In this document: positions 54,941 through 63,582 of the stretch, one piece after another
Position numbering within the stretch: the first letter of the stretch is position 1
Layout of the letters: every line of letters starts with the position of its first letter
Source of the DNA: Actinocorallia longicatena
GTDB lineage: Bacteria; Actinomycetota; Actinomycetes; Streptosporangiales; Streptosporangiaceae
Assembly (NCBI RefSeq): GCF_039534125.1
Contig: NZ_BAAAUV010000035.1
Span: 1-64,000 of the forward strand
Length of the DNA: 64,000 nucleotides
Direction: 5' to 3'
Translations under genes and position numbers: made by a program
Notes under the pieces: generated by a model
Told to the model about the DNA's origin: nothing
Databases searched by the model: none
What the model saw: only the letters and a program-made list of their open reading frames with translations

Positions 54941-56316
54941 GAAAGCCCCTGCTCACCACGTCGGCCGTGCTGCTCGCGACCGGCCTCGTCGTCCTCCCGG
55001 GACGGGCGTCCCACGCGGCGTCCTGCACGGGCACCGCCCCCGGCGACTTCAACGGGGACGGCAGGGCCGATCTGGCCGTCGGCGACTCCCGTGCCTCGGC
55101 GGCGGGCGCACCGTCCGCCGGTGCGGTGTCGGTCCTGTACGGCGCCGACGGCGGCCTCGGCAAGGCGCGGACCGTCGTGCTGACGGCGGCGCGGCCCGCG
55201 GCGGCCGAGGGGTTCGGCCAGGCGCTCGCCACCGGCTACCTCAACGACGACACCTGTCTCGACCTGGCCGTCGGCGCCCCCTGGGCGAACAAGGGCGAGG
55301 GCAAGGTCCACGTCTTCTACGGCTCCCCCGACGGCCTCACCCCGGGCGACGTCGTCGAGCCCGCGGCCGGCTCCCGCCGCTTCGGCTGGTCGCTGGCCAT
55401 CGCCGCCGGAAGCGGGGACCAGCCCGCCCTGCTGGCCGTCGGGGCCCCGGCCCAGACGGTCGGAGGCAAGGCCAACGCGGGGGCCGTCCATCTCCAGTAC
55501 TTCCGCGACGGCAAGATCGGCCGCGGCCAGGTGATCACCCAGGACGACGAGCGGGCCGAGGGCGTCGCGGAGCCCGGCGACCTGTTCGGCTGGTCGGTCG
55601 CGCTCGGCCGGATCCGCGGCGACGCGGGCCTCGACGACCTCGTCGTCAGCGAGCCGCTGGAGGACGTCGACTCCGAGGGCACCGACGTCGGCTCCTTCAG
55701 CGTGGTGGAGGACGTCTACCGGCCGGGCGGCGCCAAGGGCGAGCACTGGCACTACGAGAACCTGAACCTCGGCGCCGCGACCGGCGGCGGCCACATCGGC
55801 TGGAGCCTCGCCTACTACAAGGACGCCGACCGCGCCTACGTCGCCGTCGGCGCCCCCGGCCAGAAGACCGGGGGGAAGGCGGGCGCGGGCCAGGTGGCGA
55901 TCCTGTCCTCGACGGGATCGGGCCTGAAGCCCGAGGCCCCGATCGACGCCTCCGCGGGCGGCGGCGACATCCAGGAGAACGGCCGCTTCGGCTGGACGGT
56001 CGCGCTCGGCCGGACCTCCTCCGGGGTCGCGGCCCTCGTCGGCGCGCCCTACGGCGGCGCGAAGGAGACCGGCACGGCCCGGCTGGTCCCGCTGGGCGAC
56101 CGGTCCGGCGCCTCGAAGCTCGACAGAGGCGGTGAGGGAGGACATCTCGGCTGGGCGGTCGCCTTCTGCGGGACGAGCCCGCTCGTGTCCGTCCCCGACG
56201 ACCAGGAGCACCCCACCGGGTACGTCCGGATCTTCGGCGACGGCGACACCGACCTCGTCCCGGAGCAGAAGGCGGGCGGCACCGTGAACGCCGACTTCGG
56301 CGCGGGACTGGCCTAG
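54937..56316 (+). CDS. Secreted FG-GAP/integrin-like beta-propeller protein
   Basis: 459 residues. Signal peptide LLTTSAVLLATGLVVLPGRASHA, then repeats of about 60 residues with GDFNGDGRADLAVGD, GYLNDDTCLDLAVGAPW, RFGWSLAIA, DLFGWSVALGRIRGDAGLDDLVVSEP, HIGWSLAYY, RFGWTVALG and HLGWAVAF. Asp-rich DxNGDGxxD loops in the first blade bind Ca; the others keep only the FGWS part. Likely an extracellular binding protein or receptor. GTG overlaps the kinase stop, so the pair may form a receptor-kinase system in which the propeller reports to the kinase's outer domain. Function inferred. Confidence 0.85.
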   Translation: MRKPLLTTSAVLLATGLVVLPGRASHAASCTGTAPGDFNGDGRADLAVGDSRASAAGAPSAGAVSVLYGADGGLGKARTVVLTAARPAAAEGFGQALATGYLNDDTCLDLAVGAPWANKGEGKVHVFYGSPDGLTPGDVVEPAAGSRRFGWSLAIAAGSGDQPALLAVGAPAQTVGGKANAGAVHLQYFRDGKIGRGQVITQDDERAEGVAEPGDLFGWSVALGRIRGDAGLDDLVVSEPLEDVDSEGTDVGSFSVVEDVYRPGGAKGEHWHYENLNLGAATGGGHIGWSLAYYKDADRAYVAVGAPGQKTGGKAGAGQVAILSSTGSGLKPEAPIDASAGGGDIQENGRFGWTVALGRTSSGVAALVGAPYGGAKETGTARLVPLGDRSGASKLDRGGEGGHLGWAVAFCGTSPLVSVPDDQEHPTGYVRIFGDGDTDLVPEQKAGGTVNADFGAGLA

Positions 56317-56344
56317 CCGCCCCGTCAGCCGTGATGATCGGTCC

Positions 56345-57538
56345 ATGAACTACAGACGGCTCTCCGCCGCGGTGGCGACGGCCGGGCTCCTGCTCGCCGG
56401 CTGCTCGGCGGAGAAGAAGCCCGCCCCGTCCGCCGTCCCCTCCACCCCGGCCGCCCCGGCGCCGTCCTCCGCGGCCTCGGGAGGGTCCGCGGCGGCGCCG
56501 GGCAAGGTCAGGCTCCAGGAGGTCGGCCGGGTCGACCAGCCGACCGGGATGGCCGTGCGGAAGGGCGACTCCGCCCTGTACGTCATCGAGCAGCAGGGAC
56601 GCGTCCGCGCGATCAGGGACGGCAGGACCGTCGAGCGGCCCGTCCTGGACATCGGCGGGCAGATCAGCAAGGGCGGCGAGCGCGGCCTGATCGGCATCGC
56701 CTTCTCCCCCGACGGCAGGTACCTCTACCTCGACGCCACCGCCCCGCAGGGCGACGTCCAGGTCCTCGAGTACCGGGTCGCGGCCGACGGGAGCGTCGAC
56801 GCGGGCTCCCGCCGGGTCGTGATCACCCAGGAGCACCGCGAGAACGGCAACCACAACGGCGGCCAGCTCGCCTTCGACGAGGCCGGCCTGCTCTACATCG
56901 GGATCGGCGACGGGGGCGGCGCGGGCGACCAGCACGGCAACGGCCAGAACCTCGGCACCCTCCTCGGCAAGATCCTGCGCATCGACCCGCGCGGCGGCCG
57001 CCCCTACAAGGTTCCCGCGAGCAACCCCTTCGTCTCCAAGGCGGGCGCGAGGCCGGAGATCTGGGCGTACGGCCTGCGCAACCCCTGGCGGTTCTCCTTC
57101 GACTCCGCGACGGGCGACCTGTGGATCGGCGACGTCGGCCAGAACGCCTACGAGGAGGTCGACTTCCAGCCGGCCGCGTCCAAGGGCGGCGAGAACTACG
57201 GATGGAACGCCCGAGAGGGCAACCACAAGTTCCGTTCCGACGCTCAGGTGGGCGTCAATCCGGTGCTCGAGTACAAGCTGCACGAGGGCAATGCCTGCTC
57301 GGTCATCGGCGGATTCGTGTACCGCGGGGAACAGCTGACGAACCTGACCGGCCGGTATCTGTTCGCCGACTACTGCGCGGGCTGGGTGAAAGCACTGCAA
57401 CTCAAGAACGGAAAGGTAACGAACCAGTGGAGGTTGCTCGACGGCCTCGACGGCATAACGAGTTTCGGCCAGGACTCCGACGGCGAGCTGTACATCCTGA
57501 CCAGCGACGGTGCGGTTTCCCGACTGGTCGGCCAGTAA
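56345..57538 (+). CDS. Lipoprotein PQQ-dependent sugar dehydrogenase-like propeller (Hip/Ylil type)
   Basis: 397 residues. Lipobox LLAGCS with Cys21, a Pro/Ala/Ser linker, then a soluble-glucose-dehydrogenase-type propeller: RVDQPTGMAVRKGDSALYVIEQQGRVRAI, GGERGLIGIAFSPDGRYLYLDATAPQGDVQVLEYRV, ENGNHNGGQLAFDEAGLLYIGIGDGGGAGDQHGNGQNLGTLLGKILRIDPRGG, WAYGLRNPWRFSFDSATGDLWIGDVGQNAYEEVDF. The catalytic His/Asn loop (NHNGGQ) and Ca site (GDGGG) are kept. It may oxidise sugars using PQQ if PQQ is available. GC of the 3' third falls below its neighbours. Ends at a hairpin. Confidence 0.88.
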   Translation: MNYRRLSAAVATAGLLLAGCSAEKKPAPSAVPSTPAAPAPSSAASGGSAAAPGKVRLQEVGRVDQPTGMAVRKGDSALYVIEQQGRVRAIRDGRTVERPVLDIGGQISKGGERGLIGIAFSPDGRYLYLDATAPQGDVQVLEYRVAADGSVDAGSRRVVITQEHRENGNHNGGQLAFDEAGLLYIGIGDGGGAGDQHGNGQNLGTLLGKILRIDPRGGRPYKVPASNPFVSKAGARPEIWAYGLRNPWRFSFDSATGDLWIGDVGQNAYEEVDFQPAASKGGENYGWNAREGNHKFRSDAQVGVNPVLEYKLHEGNACSVIGGFVYRGEQLTNLTGRYLFADYCAGWVKALQLKNGKVTNQWRLLDGLDGITSFGQDSDGELYILTSDGAVSRLVGQ

Positions 57539-57556
57539 GAGTCATCAGGACGTGAA

Positions 57557-57584
57557 AAAGGCCGGTGGTCGCCCACCGGCCTTT
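57557..57584 (+). terminator. Hairpin terminator after the sugar-dehydrogenase-like gene
   Basis: Perfect 12-bp stem AAAGGCCGGTGG (57557-57568) with its complement (57573-57584), loop TCGC, preceded by an A-run and followed by CTTTA, so close to a standard intrinsic terminator on both strands. Confidence 0.85.
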
Positions 57585-57723
57585 ATGCCCGTGCCTAACC
57601 TGCGCTTTTAAGCCCAGGACACTCCGGCGCCATCGGCGGCCATGTCCTTCGCCTCCTCCTACTGCGGGTCATGGCTTGATAGCCAGGTAACCCTGTAGCC
57701 AAACCATCGCATTCAGTGAGTAT
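57585..57723. other. Lower-GC convergent intergenic stretch; no gene seen
   Basis: 139 bases between a terminator and the convergent DUF3558-like gene. It is visibly less GC-rich than the rest of the window (ATTCAGTGAGTATTTATGCA region). No ORF, tRNA T-arm or repeat is recognised. Confidence 0.5.
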
Positions 57724-58527
57724 TTATGCATACGTTCTGAGTGCTTCTTCGACCACTGAGGCTGCCACATCCAGGCTGGATTTCTGCTCCTTTTCCGGCT
57801 TTCCGGAGTGGTCGCGGCTGTAGGTGACGGTCACGATGACGTTGAAGACCCGCGCCTCGACCCTGGCCGTCACGGTGGGTTCGCCCTTGTTCACCGAGAA
57901 GCGCTGGAAGGCCTCCTCGCCGAGGCCCGTCCTGGCCGCCACGAGCAGGGTCCTGGAGCTGGTGTCCTTCTGCTGGGCCTGGAGATCCTGCGCGAACGAC
58001 CACCGCGCGACGCCGATCGGGTCGATGTCGTTCCTGTTGTTGCCGATCCTGGTCTCCAGCCGCAGGTACCGGAACGACCGCCCGGCGGGGCTGGAGTAGC
58101 CGCAGGAGCCCGCCCCCGCCGTCACGTGGGCGTCCTTGACGCCCTTGGGCACCCACTTGAGGAAGGTCGCCGTCTCGACGGTCCCGCAGATGTCCGGCAG
58201 CTCCTGGAGCGTCCCGCCCGATCCCGTGGGCGCCGGGGAGGACACCGGCGGAGAGGACACGGACGGCGAGGCGGACGTGGTGGGCACGGGGCCGGGCGTC
58301 CCCTGATCGGTCCCGGTGACGTCCGGAGAGGTCGTCTCGGGCCCCGCGGTGACCGAGGGACGGGCGCCGGAGCCGGACTCCCCACCGTCGATCATGGGGA
58401 TCGCCAGGACCACTCCTCCGCCCGCCACGGCCAGGCCCGCGAGCACGGCGAGAGGCACCCTGGCCCGCTTCAGGCGGGACGAGGGCGGCTCCGGAGGCGA
58501 ATAAACCCGGTCGAAGTCGGCACGCAC
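57724..58527 (-). CDS. Membrane-anchored DUF3558-like protein
   Basis: 267 residues. A short cytoplasmic start with Pro/Arg, one membrane helix (VPLAVLAGLAVAGGGVVLAIPMI), a Ser/Thr/Pro linker, and an outer domain of about 150 residues: LPDICGTVETATFLKWVPKGVKDAHVTAGAGSCGYSSPAGRSFRYLRLETRI. The two Cys spaced as in D-x-C ... G-x-C are typical of DUF3558 lipoprotein-like modules, probably joined by a disulfide. Function unknown. GTG 7 bases after TACGTT (58540-58535); CGGAGG also lies there. Divergent from the DNA ligase gene. Confidence 0.7.
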   Translation of the reverse strand: MRADFDRVYSPPEPPSSRLKRARVPLAVLAGLAVAGGGVVLAIPMIDGGESGSGARPSVTAGPETTSPDVTGTDQGTPGPVPTTSASPSVSSPPVSSPAPTGSGGTLQELPDICGTVETATFLKWVPKGVKDAHVTAGAGSCGYSSPAGRSFRYLRLETRIGNNRNDIDPIGVARWSFAQDLQAQQKDTSSRTLLVAARTGLGEEAFQRFSVNKGEPTVTARVEARVFNVIVTVTYSRDHSGKPEKEQKSSLDVAASVVEEALRTYA

Positions 58528-58585
58528 GCCTCCGAACGTACGGACCCGTCCGGTGCTTTGTCAGTAGCTCCGGAGACAATGAAGC

Positions 58586-60100
58586 ATGCTGCTCGCCGAA
58601 CTCGCCGCCACATGGAGGGCCGTCGCCGGGACCTCCTCGCGCACCGAGAAGACCGCGCTGATCGCCACGTGCCTGCGCGACGCGGGCGCCGACGACGCGG
58701 CGATCACCGTCTTCTACCTGTCGGGTGAGCTGCCGCAACGCCAGATCGGGGTGGGCTACGCCTCGCTGCGCGAGCTGCCGCCGCCCGCGCCTGAGCCGTC
58801 CCTGAGCGTCACCGGGGTCGACGCCGCGTTCAGCGAGATCGGCGCGGTCGCGGGGCCGGGTTCGGTCGCGCTGCGCAAGTCCCTGCTCGGCGCTCTGCTG
58901 GAGCGGGCCACCCAGGAGGAACAGGACTTCCTGATCCGGCTGCTGGCGGGCGAGCTGCGCCAGGGTGCCCTGGACGGGGTCATGGCAGGGGCGGTCGCCA
59001 AGGCCGCCGGGGTGCCCCTGGCCGCCGTCCGCCGCGCCCTGATGCTCCGCGGCTCCCTGGCCCCCGTCGCCACGGCCGCCCTGACCGGCGGGGCGGAGCG
59101 GCTCGGCGAGTTCACCCTCGAGGTCGGCCGCCCGGTCAAGCCGATGCTGGCCGCCGCCGCCCCGAACATCGCCGATGCCCTCACCGGCGGGCCCATGGCC
59201 GTCGAGCAGAAGATGGACGGCATCCGCGCCCAGCTCCATGTGGCGGGCGAGGAGGTCCACGTGTTCACCCGCACCCTGGAGGAGATCACCGACCGGGTGC
59301 CCGAGGTCGTCGCCGAGCTCCGCGCCCTCGGGCTGCGCTCGGCGGTCCTGGACGGCGAGCTGATCGCCCTTCGGCCGGACGGCTCGCCCCAGCCCTTCCA
59401 GGTGACCGCCTCCCGCTCGGCCACCCGCGGGGCGGGCGAGATCGCCCTGTCGGTCTTCGTCTTCGACGTCCTGCACCTCGACGGCCGCGATCTGCTCGAC
59501 GAGCCCGGCTCCGTCCGGCACGAGGCTCTTGCGGCGGCCGTCCCGGAGAGGCTGCGGATGCCCCGGATCGTCACCGCCGACCCGGAGGAGGCCGGGCGGT
59601 TCTTCGCCGAGTCCGTCCGGGTCGGGCACGAGGGCGTCGTGGTGAAGGCCCTCGATGGCCCCTACACCGCGGGCCGCAGGGGCGCCGGCTGGATCAAGGT
59701 GAAGCCACGTCACACCCTCGACCTGGTCGTGCTGGCCGTCGAGTGGGGCCACGGCCGCCGCAAGGGCAAGCTGTCCAACCTCCACCTGGGCGCCCGCGAC
59801 CCCGGGACGGGCGGCTTCGTCATGCTCGGGAAGACCTTCAAGGGCCTCACCGACAAGCTCCTGGACTGGCAGACCGAGCGCTTCACCGAGCTCAGGACCG
59901 GCGACGACGGCTGGACCGTGACCGTGCGGCCCGAGCAGGTCGTCGAGATCGCCTTCGACGGCGTCCAGCGCAGCACCCGCTACCCCGGCGGCATGGCCCT
60001 GCGTTTCGCCCGGGTCCTGCGCTACCGGTCCGACAAGACCGCCGAGGAGGCCGACACGGTCGAGACCGTCCGGGCGCTGGCGGTCAACCTCCCAGCTTGA
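58586..60100 (+). CDS. ATP-dependent DNA ligase (LigB type)
   Basis: 504 residues. N-terminal DNA-binding domain (LLAELAATWRAVAGTSSRTEKTALIATCLRD), adenylation motif I EQKMDGIR with Lys209, LDGELIAL (motif III-like), VFVFDVLHLDG, EGVVVKALDGPYTAGRRGAGWIKVKP (motif IV-V), and the C-terminal OB fold. It resembles mycobacterial LigB and the archaeal enzymes, a single-polypeptide ligase additional to the NAD-dependent LigA. It seals nicks in repair. CGGAG lies 10 bases before the ATG. Its last 17 bases overlap the convergent site-2 protease gene. Confidence 0.92.
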   Translation: MLLAELAATWRAVAGTSSRTEKTALIATCLRDAGADDAAITVFYLSGELPQRQIGVGYASLRELPPPAPEPSLSVTGVDAAFSEIGAVAGPGSVALRKSLLGALLERATQEEQDFLIRLLAGELRQGALDGVMAGAVAKAAGVPLAAVRRALMLRGSLAPVATAALTGGAERLGEFTLEVGRPVKPMLAAAAPNIADALTGGPMAVEQKMDGIRAQLHVAGEEVHVFTRTLEEITDRVPEVVAELRALGLRSAVLDGELIALRPDGSPQPFQVTASRSATRGAGEIALSVFVFDVLHLDGRDLLDEPGSVRHEALAAAVPERLRMPRIVTADPEEAGRFFAESVRVGHEGVVVKALDGPYTAGRRGAGWIKVKPRHTLDLVVLAVEWGHGRRKGKLSNLHLGARDPGTGGFVMLGKTFKGLTDKLLDWQTERFTELRTGDDGWTVTVRPEQVVEIAFDGVQRSTRYPGGMALRFARVLRYRSDKTAEEADTVETVRALAVNLPA

Positions 60101-61373
60101 CGGGGTTCACCAGGTCGGCGTAGGCGAGCAGGAGGCCCATGACGACGATCAGCGCGCCGACCACGTAGGTCAGCGGCAGCGCCTTGGCGACGTCCACCGG
60201 GCCCGGCATGGGCCGCCGGGTGAGGCGGGCGAAACCGCGCTTGATCCCCTCCCAGAAGGCCCCGACGATGTTGCCGCCGTCCAGCGGGAGCAGGGGCAGC
60301 AGGTTGAAGGCGCCCACCGCGAAGTTGATCGAGCCGAGCATCAGGACGAAGAGGAAGATCTTGTCGAGGTTGTCCTGGCGGGAGGAGAGGACCTCCCCGC
60401 CGATCCTGGACGCCCCGACGACGCCCATCGGGCTGTCGGCGTCGCGCTTCTCCCCGCCGAACGACGCCGCCCAGATGTTCCTCATCTTCTCCGGGAAGTG
60501 GGCGAACGCCTGGAGCGTGCCGGTGGTCATCGCGCCGAGCTGGTCGATGACCGCGCCGGGCCCCTGCCGGACGTGGGCGGTGGCAGGGGTGATGCCCAGG
60601 AACCCGCCGGTGACGGTCGTCTTCGGGTTCTTCAGATCGGGCAGCGTGTTGGGAATGATCTTCGGGGTGAGCCGGAGGGCCTGCCCGTCGCGCCGGACCG
60701 TCAGGGTGACCTGCCGGCCCGCCGAGTCGCGGATCAGCCGCTGGAAGACCGTGTAGTCGGTGATCGGCGTCCCGTCGAAGTCGACGATCACGTCGCCCGG
60801 CCGGAGCCCGGCGGCGGCGGCGGGCGTCGGCGGGTCGGCCGGGGTGCAGGCGCGGCCGTACTCGGTGGCCGGGAGCACGCAGGCGGCGACCGTCCCGATG
60901 GTCGAGGTCGGCTTCTGCAGGCCGATCCCCATCAGGGCGACGGCCAGGAACACGAAGGCCAGCAGGAAGTTCATCATCGGCCCGGCGAAGGAGATCAGCG
61001 CCTTCTGCCACCAGGCCTTGCGGTAGTAGACGCGGTCCTCGTCGCCGGGCCCGACCTCCTCGAGGGCACCGGCCCTGGCGGCGTCGATGAGCTGGCTGAA
61101 CCGGCCCGTCGAAGACGGCCTCAGGTGGCCCTCGGGGTCGCCCGCACGGGGCGGCAGCATCCCGATCATCCGGACGTATCCGCCCAGCGGGATCCACTTC
61201 ACGCCGTACTCGGTCTCGCCCCTGCGCCACGACCTGATCGTGGGCCCGAAGCCGACCATGAACTGCGGCACCCGCACGCCGAACCACTTCGCGAAGACCA
61301 TGTGCCCGAACTCGTGCAGCGCGATCGACGCCATGAGCAGGACGAAGAACAGCACGATCCCCAGGACGAGCAC
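60084..61373 (-). CDS. Site-2 intramembrane zinc metalloprotease (Rip1/RseP, M50)
   Basis: 429 residues. First helix MLVLGIVLFFVLLMASIALHEFGH with the zinc HEFGH (20-24), VGFGPTIRSWRRGETEYGVKWIPLGGYVRMIGM, membrane segment FAGPMMNFLLAF, a PDZ domain about 170-260 (AAAGLRPGDVIVDFDGTPI), and the second zinc motif NLLPLLPLDGGN. It cleaves anti-sigma factors or cell-division proteins in the membrane. I start at GTG 61373, preceded by AAAGGGGG; the longer ORF from 61490 would add a duplicate of the protein's own C-terminus. It normally belongs beside dxr and ispG, which are not here. Confidence 0.88.
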   Translation of the reverse strand: MLVLGIVLFFVLLMASIALHEFGHMVFAKWFGVRVPQFMVGFGPTIRSWRRGETEYGVKWIPLGGYVRMIGMLPPRAGDPEGHLRPSSTGRFSQLIDAARAGALEEVGPGDEDRVYYRKAWWQKALISFAGPMMNFLLAFVFLAVALMGIGLQKPTSTIGTVAACVLPATEYGRACTPADPPTPAAAAGLRPGDVIVDFDGTPITDYTVFQRLIRDSAGRQVTLTVRRDGQALRLTPKIIPNTLPDLKNPKTTVTGGFLGITPATAHVRQGPGAVIDQLGAMTTGTLQAFAHFPEKMRNIWAASFGGEKRDADSPMGVVGASRIGGEVLSSRQDNLDKIFLFVLMLGSINFAVGAFNLLPLLPLDGGNIVGAFWEGIKRGFARLTRRPMPGPVDVAKALPLTYVVGALIVVMGLLLAYADLVNPVKLGG

Positions 61374-61490
61374 CCGGGCCCCCTTTATCACCGTCGACGT
61401 GAGCGCCAAGATCTTTGCGACGTCCACGTACCCGGGGCCGGAACGGCCAAGCGGCCGGGCGAAACCCTTACGCAATCCTTCCCGAAGCAC
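61374..61490 (-). pseudogene. Fragment of a second site-2 protease gene (C-terminal end duplicated upstream)
   Basis: The in-frame 39 codons ahead of the protease start read LREGLRKGFARPLGRSGPGYVDVAKILALTSTVI. They align with the same protein's own C-terminus, WEGIKRGFARLTRRPMPGPVDVAKALPLTYVV (more than half identical). The DNA is also similar (GACGTCCAC and GGGCGAAACC shared). This is most easily explained as the tail of a former tandem copy, joined to the present gene through the first membrane helix. Whether it is translated as an N-terminal extension is open. Confidence 0.65.
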
Positions 61491-61577
61491 ACCGCCCGCC
61501 TGGGACCGACCGTACCCAGCGGCGCCGGGAACCGCCGGGCCCGTTCCCGTGACGAGCCGGAACCGGCCAGCGTCCCG

Positions 61578-62651
61578 TCAGGTGAGCAGGGTCTCGCGGA
61601 GCGCGGCCAGGTGCGGCGCGATGTCGATGCCCCTGGTCTCCAGCCAGGCGTCGTCGTAGTAGGTGTGGGCGTACCGTTCGCCGCCGTCGCAGATCAGGGT
61701 GACGACGCTGCCCCGCTCGCCGCGCCCGCGCATCTCCTGGATGAGCTGGAGGGCGCCCCAGACGTTGGTGCCGGTCGAGCCGCCGACGCTGCGGCCCGAG
61801 ACCTCCGACGTCCAGCGCATGGCGGCGATCGAGGCCGCGTCGGGCACCCGGATCATCCGGTCGATCACGGTGGGCAGGAACGACGGCTCCACACGGGGAC
61901 GGCCGATGCCCTCGATCCGGGAGCCCGCGGCCGTCACGGACGGGTCTCCCCTCACCCACGAGTCGTAGAAGGCCGAGCCCTCCGGGTCGACCACGCACAG
62001 CTTGGCCTGCATCTTGCGGTACCGGACGTACCGGCCGATCGTGGCGGCGGTGCCGCCCGTCCCGGCGCTGACCACGATCCAGGACGGCTCGGGGTGCGGT
62101 TCCAGCAGGAGCTGCTCGAAGATCGACGCCGCGATGTTGTTGTTGGCCCGCCAGTCGGTGGCCCGCTCGGCGTAGGTGAACTGGTCCATGTAGTGGCCGC
62201 CGGTCTCGGCCGCCAGCCGCTGGGCCTCGGCGTAGATCTGCGACCCGTCGTCGGTGAAGTGGCAGCTTCCGCCCTGGAACTCGATCAGCGCGATCTTCTC
62301 GGGGCTGGTCGTCTTCGGCATGACGGCCACGAACGGCAGGCCGAGCAGCCGGGCGAAGTAGGCCTCGCTGACGGCCGTGGAGCCGCTGGAGGCCTCGATG
62401 ACGGTCGTCCCCTCGCGGATCCAGCCGTTGGACAGCGCGTAGAGGAACAGCGAGCGGGCCAGCCGGTGCTTGAGGGAGCCGGTCGGGTGCACCGACTCGT
62501 CCTTGAGATAGAGGTCGATCCCCCACTCGGGCGGCAGCGGGAAGACGTGCAGATGGGTGTCGGCGCTGCGGTTGGCGTCGGCCTCGACCTTGCGGATCGC
62601 CTCCGCGATCCACGCGCGGCAGGCGGGTTCGCAACGGTCCACGAAATCCAT
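61578..62651 (-). CDS. PLP-dependent cysteine-synthase-family enzyme (Cds1-like cysteine desulfhydrase)
   Basis: 357 residues. PLP Lys61 in HPTGSLKHRLARSL, GxxGS-type loop EASSGSTAVSEAYFARLLGLPFVAVMP, phosphate-binding SAGTGGTAATIGRY, and a C-terminal GGSTGTNVWGALQLI and VTLICDGGERY. The opening DFVDRCEPACRAWIAEAIRKVEADANRSADTHLHVFPLPPEWGIDLYLKDES is the signature of the mycobacterial Rv3684/Cds1 group, which splits L-cysteine to H2S, pyruvate and ammonia. GGGGAG lies 7 bases before the ATG. No cysteine-synthesis genes adjoin, favouring a degradative or redox role. Confidence 0.85.
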   Translation of the reverse strand: MDFVDRCEPACRAWIAEAIRKVEADANRSADTHLHVFPLPPEWGIDLYLKDESVHPTGSLKHRLARSLFLYALSNGWIREGTTVIEASSGSTAVSEAYFARLLGLPFVAVMPKTTSPEKIALIEFQGGSCHFTDDGSQIYAEAQRLAAETGGHYMDQFTYAERATDWRANNNIAASIFEQLLLEPHPEPSWIVVSAGTGGTAATIGRYVRYRKMQAKLCVVDPEGSAFYDSWVRGDPSVTAAGSRIEGIGRPRVEPSFLPTVIDRMIRVPDAASIAAMRWTSEVSGRSVGGSTGTNVWGALQLIQEMRGRGERGSVVTLICDGGERYAHTYYDDAWLETRGIDIAPHLAALRETLLT

Positions 62652-62743
62652 GCTGATCTCCCCATGACGCTTCCCAACGGACACCCCAAGGCTAAGGGGC
62701 CAGGTCACGCTATGTGCATGATGGGTGGGTACGGGAGGGACCC

Positions 62744-63562
62744 GTGAGATGGGAGGGACCGGTGTGGGACGTCTTCACGCGCCGGATCCTCGACACGGGG
62801 CGCCTGCCGCTCTTCTGCTTCTTCGTCGCCTTCATCCTGACGTTCCTGTTCACCCGGCTGAGCGTCCGGCTGATCCGGGCCGACCGCGGCTGGATCCTCC
62901 GTAACGTCCGGGCCGGGGACACCCACATCCACCACGCGGTCTTCGGGATCATCCTCATGATCGTCTCCGGGATCGCGGCCTTCGCGCTGGACGACGACCT
63001 GACGATCCCCTACGCGGTCGCCGCGGGCCTGTTCGGCACGGGCGCCGCGCTCGTCCTGGACGAGTTCGCCCTGATCCTGCACCTGCGCGACGTCTACTGG
63101 TCGGAGGAGGGCCGGGCCTCGGTCGACGCGGTGTTCGTCGCGATCGGGGTCACCGGGCTGCTGCTGCTCGGGATCAGGCCGGCCCTGTTCGACGACGTCG
63201 AGGCGACCGGGCGGATCCGGGTCCTGCTGTACGTGCTCAGCCTGGTGCTGAACCTGTCGCTGGCGGTGGTCTGCCTGCTCAAGGGCAAGATCTGGACGGG
63301 TCTCGCCGGGCTGTTCCTGCCCGTCCTGCTCTACGTCGGGGTGCTGCGGCTGGCCAGGCCGGGTTCCCCGTGGACCCGCTGGTTCTACGAGCCGGGCTCC
63401 CGGAAGGTCAGGCGGGCCGTCCGGCGGGAGCAGCGGGTGCGGCGGCCGCTGATCAGGGCGAAGATCCGGCTCCAGGAGCTCATCGCCGGACGGCACGGTG
63501 ATCGCTCTCAGCGAAAGCATCGGGATGACCATGAACGTGTGTCCGGCGGCCCGAGATCCTGA
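62744..63562 (+). CDS. Multi-pass membrane protein of unknown function
   Basis: 272 residues. About seven hydrophobic helices: LPLFCFFVAFILTFLFTRLSVRLI, HHAVFGIILMIVSGIAAFAL, PYAVAAGLFGTGAALVLDEFALIL, VDAVFVAIGVTGLLLLGI, VLLYVLSLVLNLSLAVVCLL and ILTGLAGLFLPVLLYVGV-like. GDTHIHHAVFG and LVLDEFALILHLRDVYW are His- and acid-rich loops that look conserved. The C-terminal 70 residues are basic and cytoplasmic. Two GTG starts (62744 and 62762) each follow the same GGGAGGGACC, a tandem duplication of the ribosome site; I give the longer. Common actinobacterial protein; role unknown. Confidence 0.75.
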   Translation: MRWEGPVWDVFTRRILDTGRLPLFCFFVAFILTFLFTRLSVRLIRADRGWILRNVRAGDTHIHHAVFGIILMIVSGIAAFALDDDLTIPYAVAAGLFGTGAALVLDEFALILHLRDVYWSEEGRASVDAVFVAIGVTGLLLLGIRPALFDDVEATGRIRVLLYVLSLVLNLSLAVVCLLKGKIWTGLAGLFLPVLLYVGVLRLARPGSPWTRWFYEPGSRKVRRAVRREQRVRRPLIRAKIRLQELIAGRHGDRSQRKHRDDHERVSGGPRS

Positions 63563-63582
63563 TCCACGGATTAGATCGTCGT

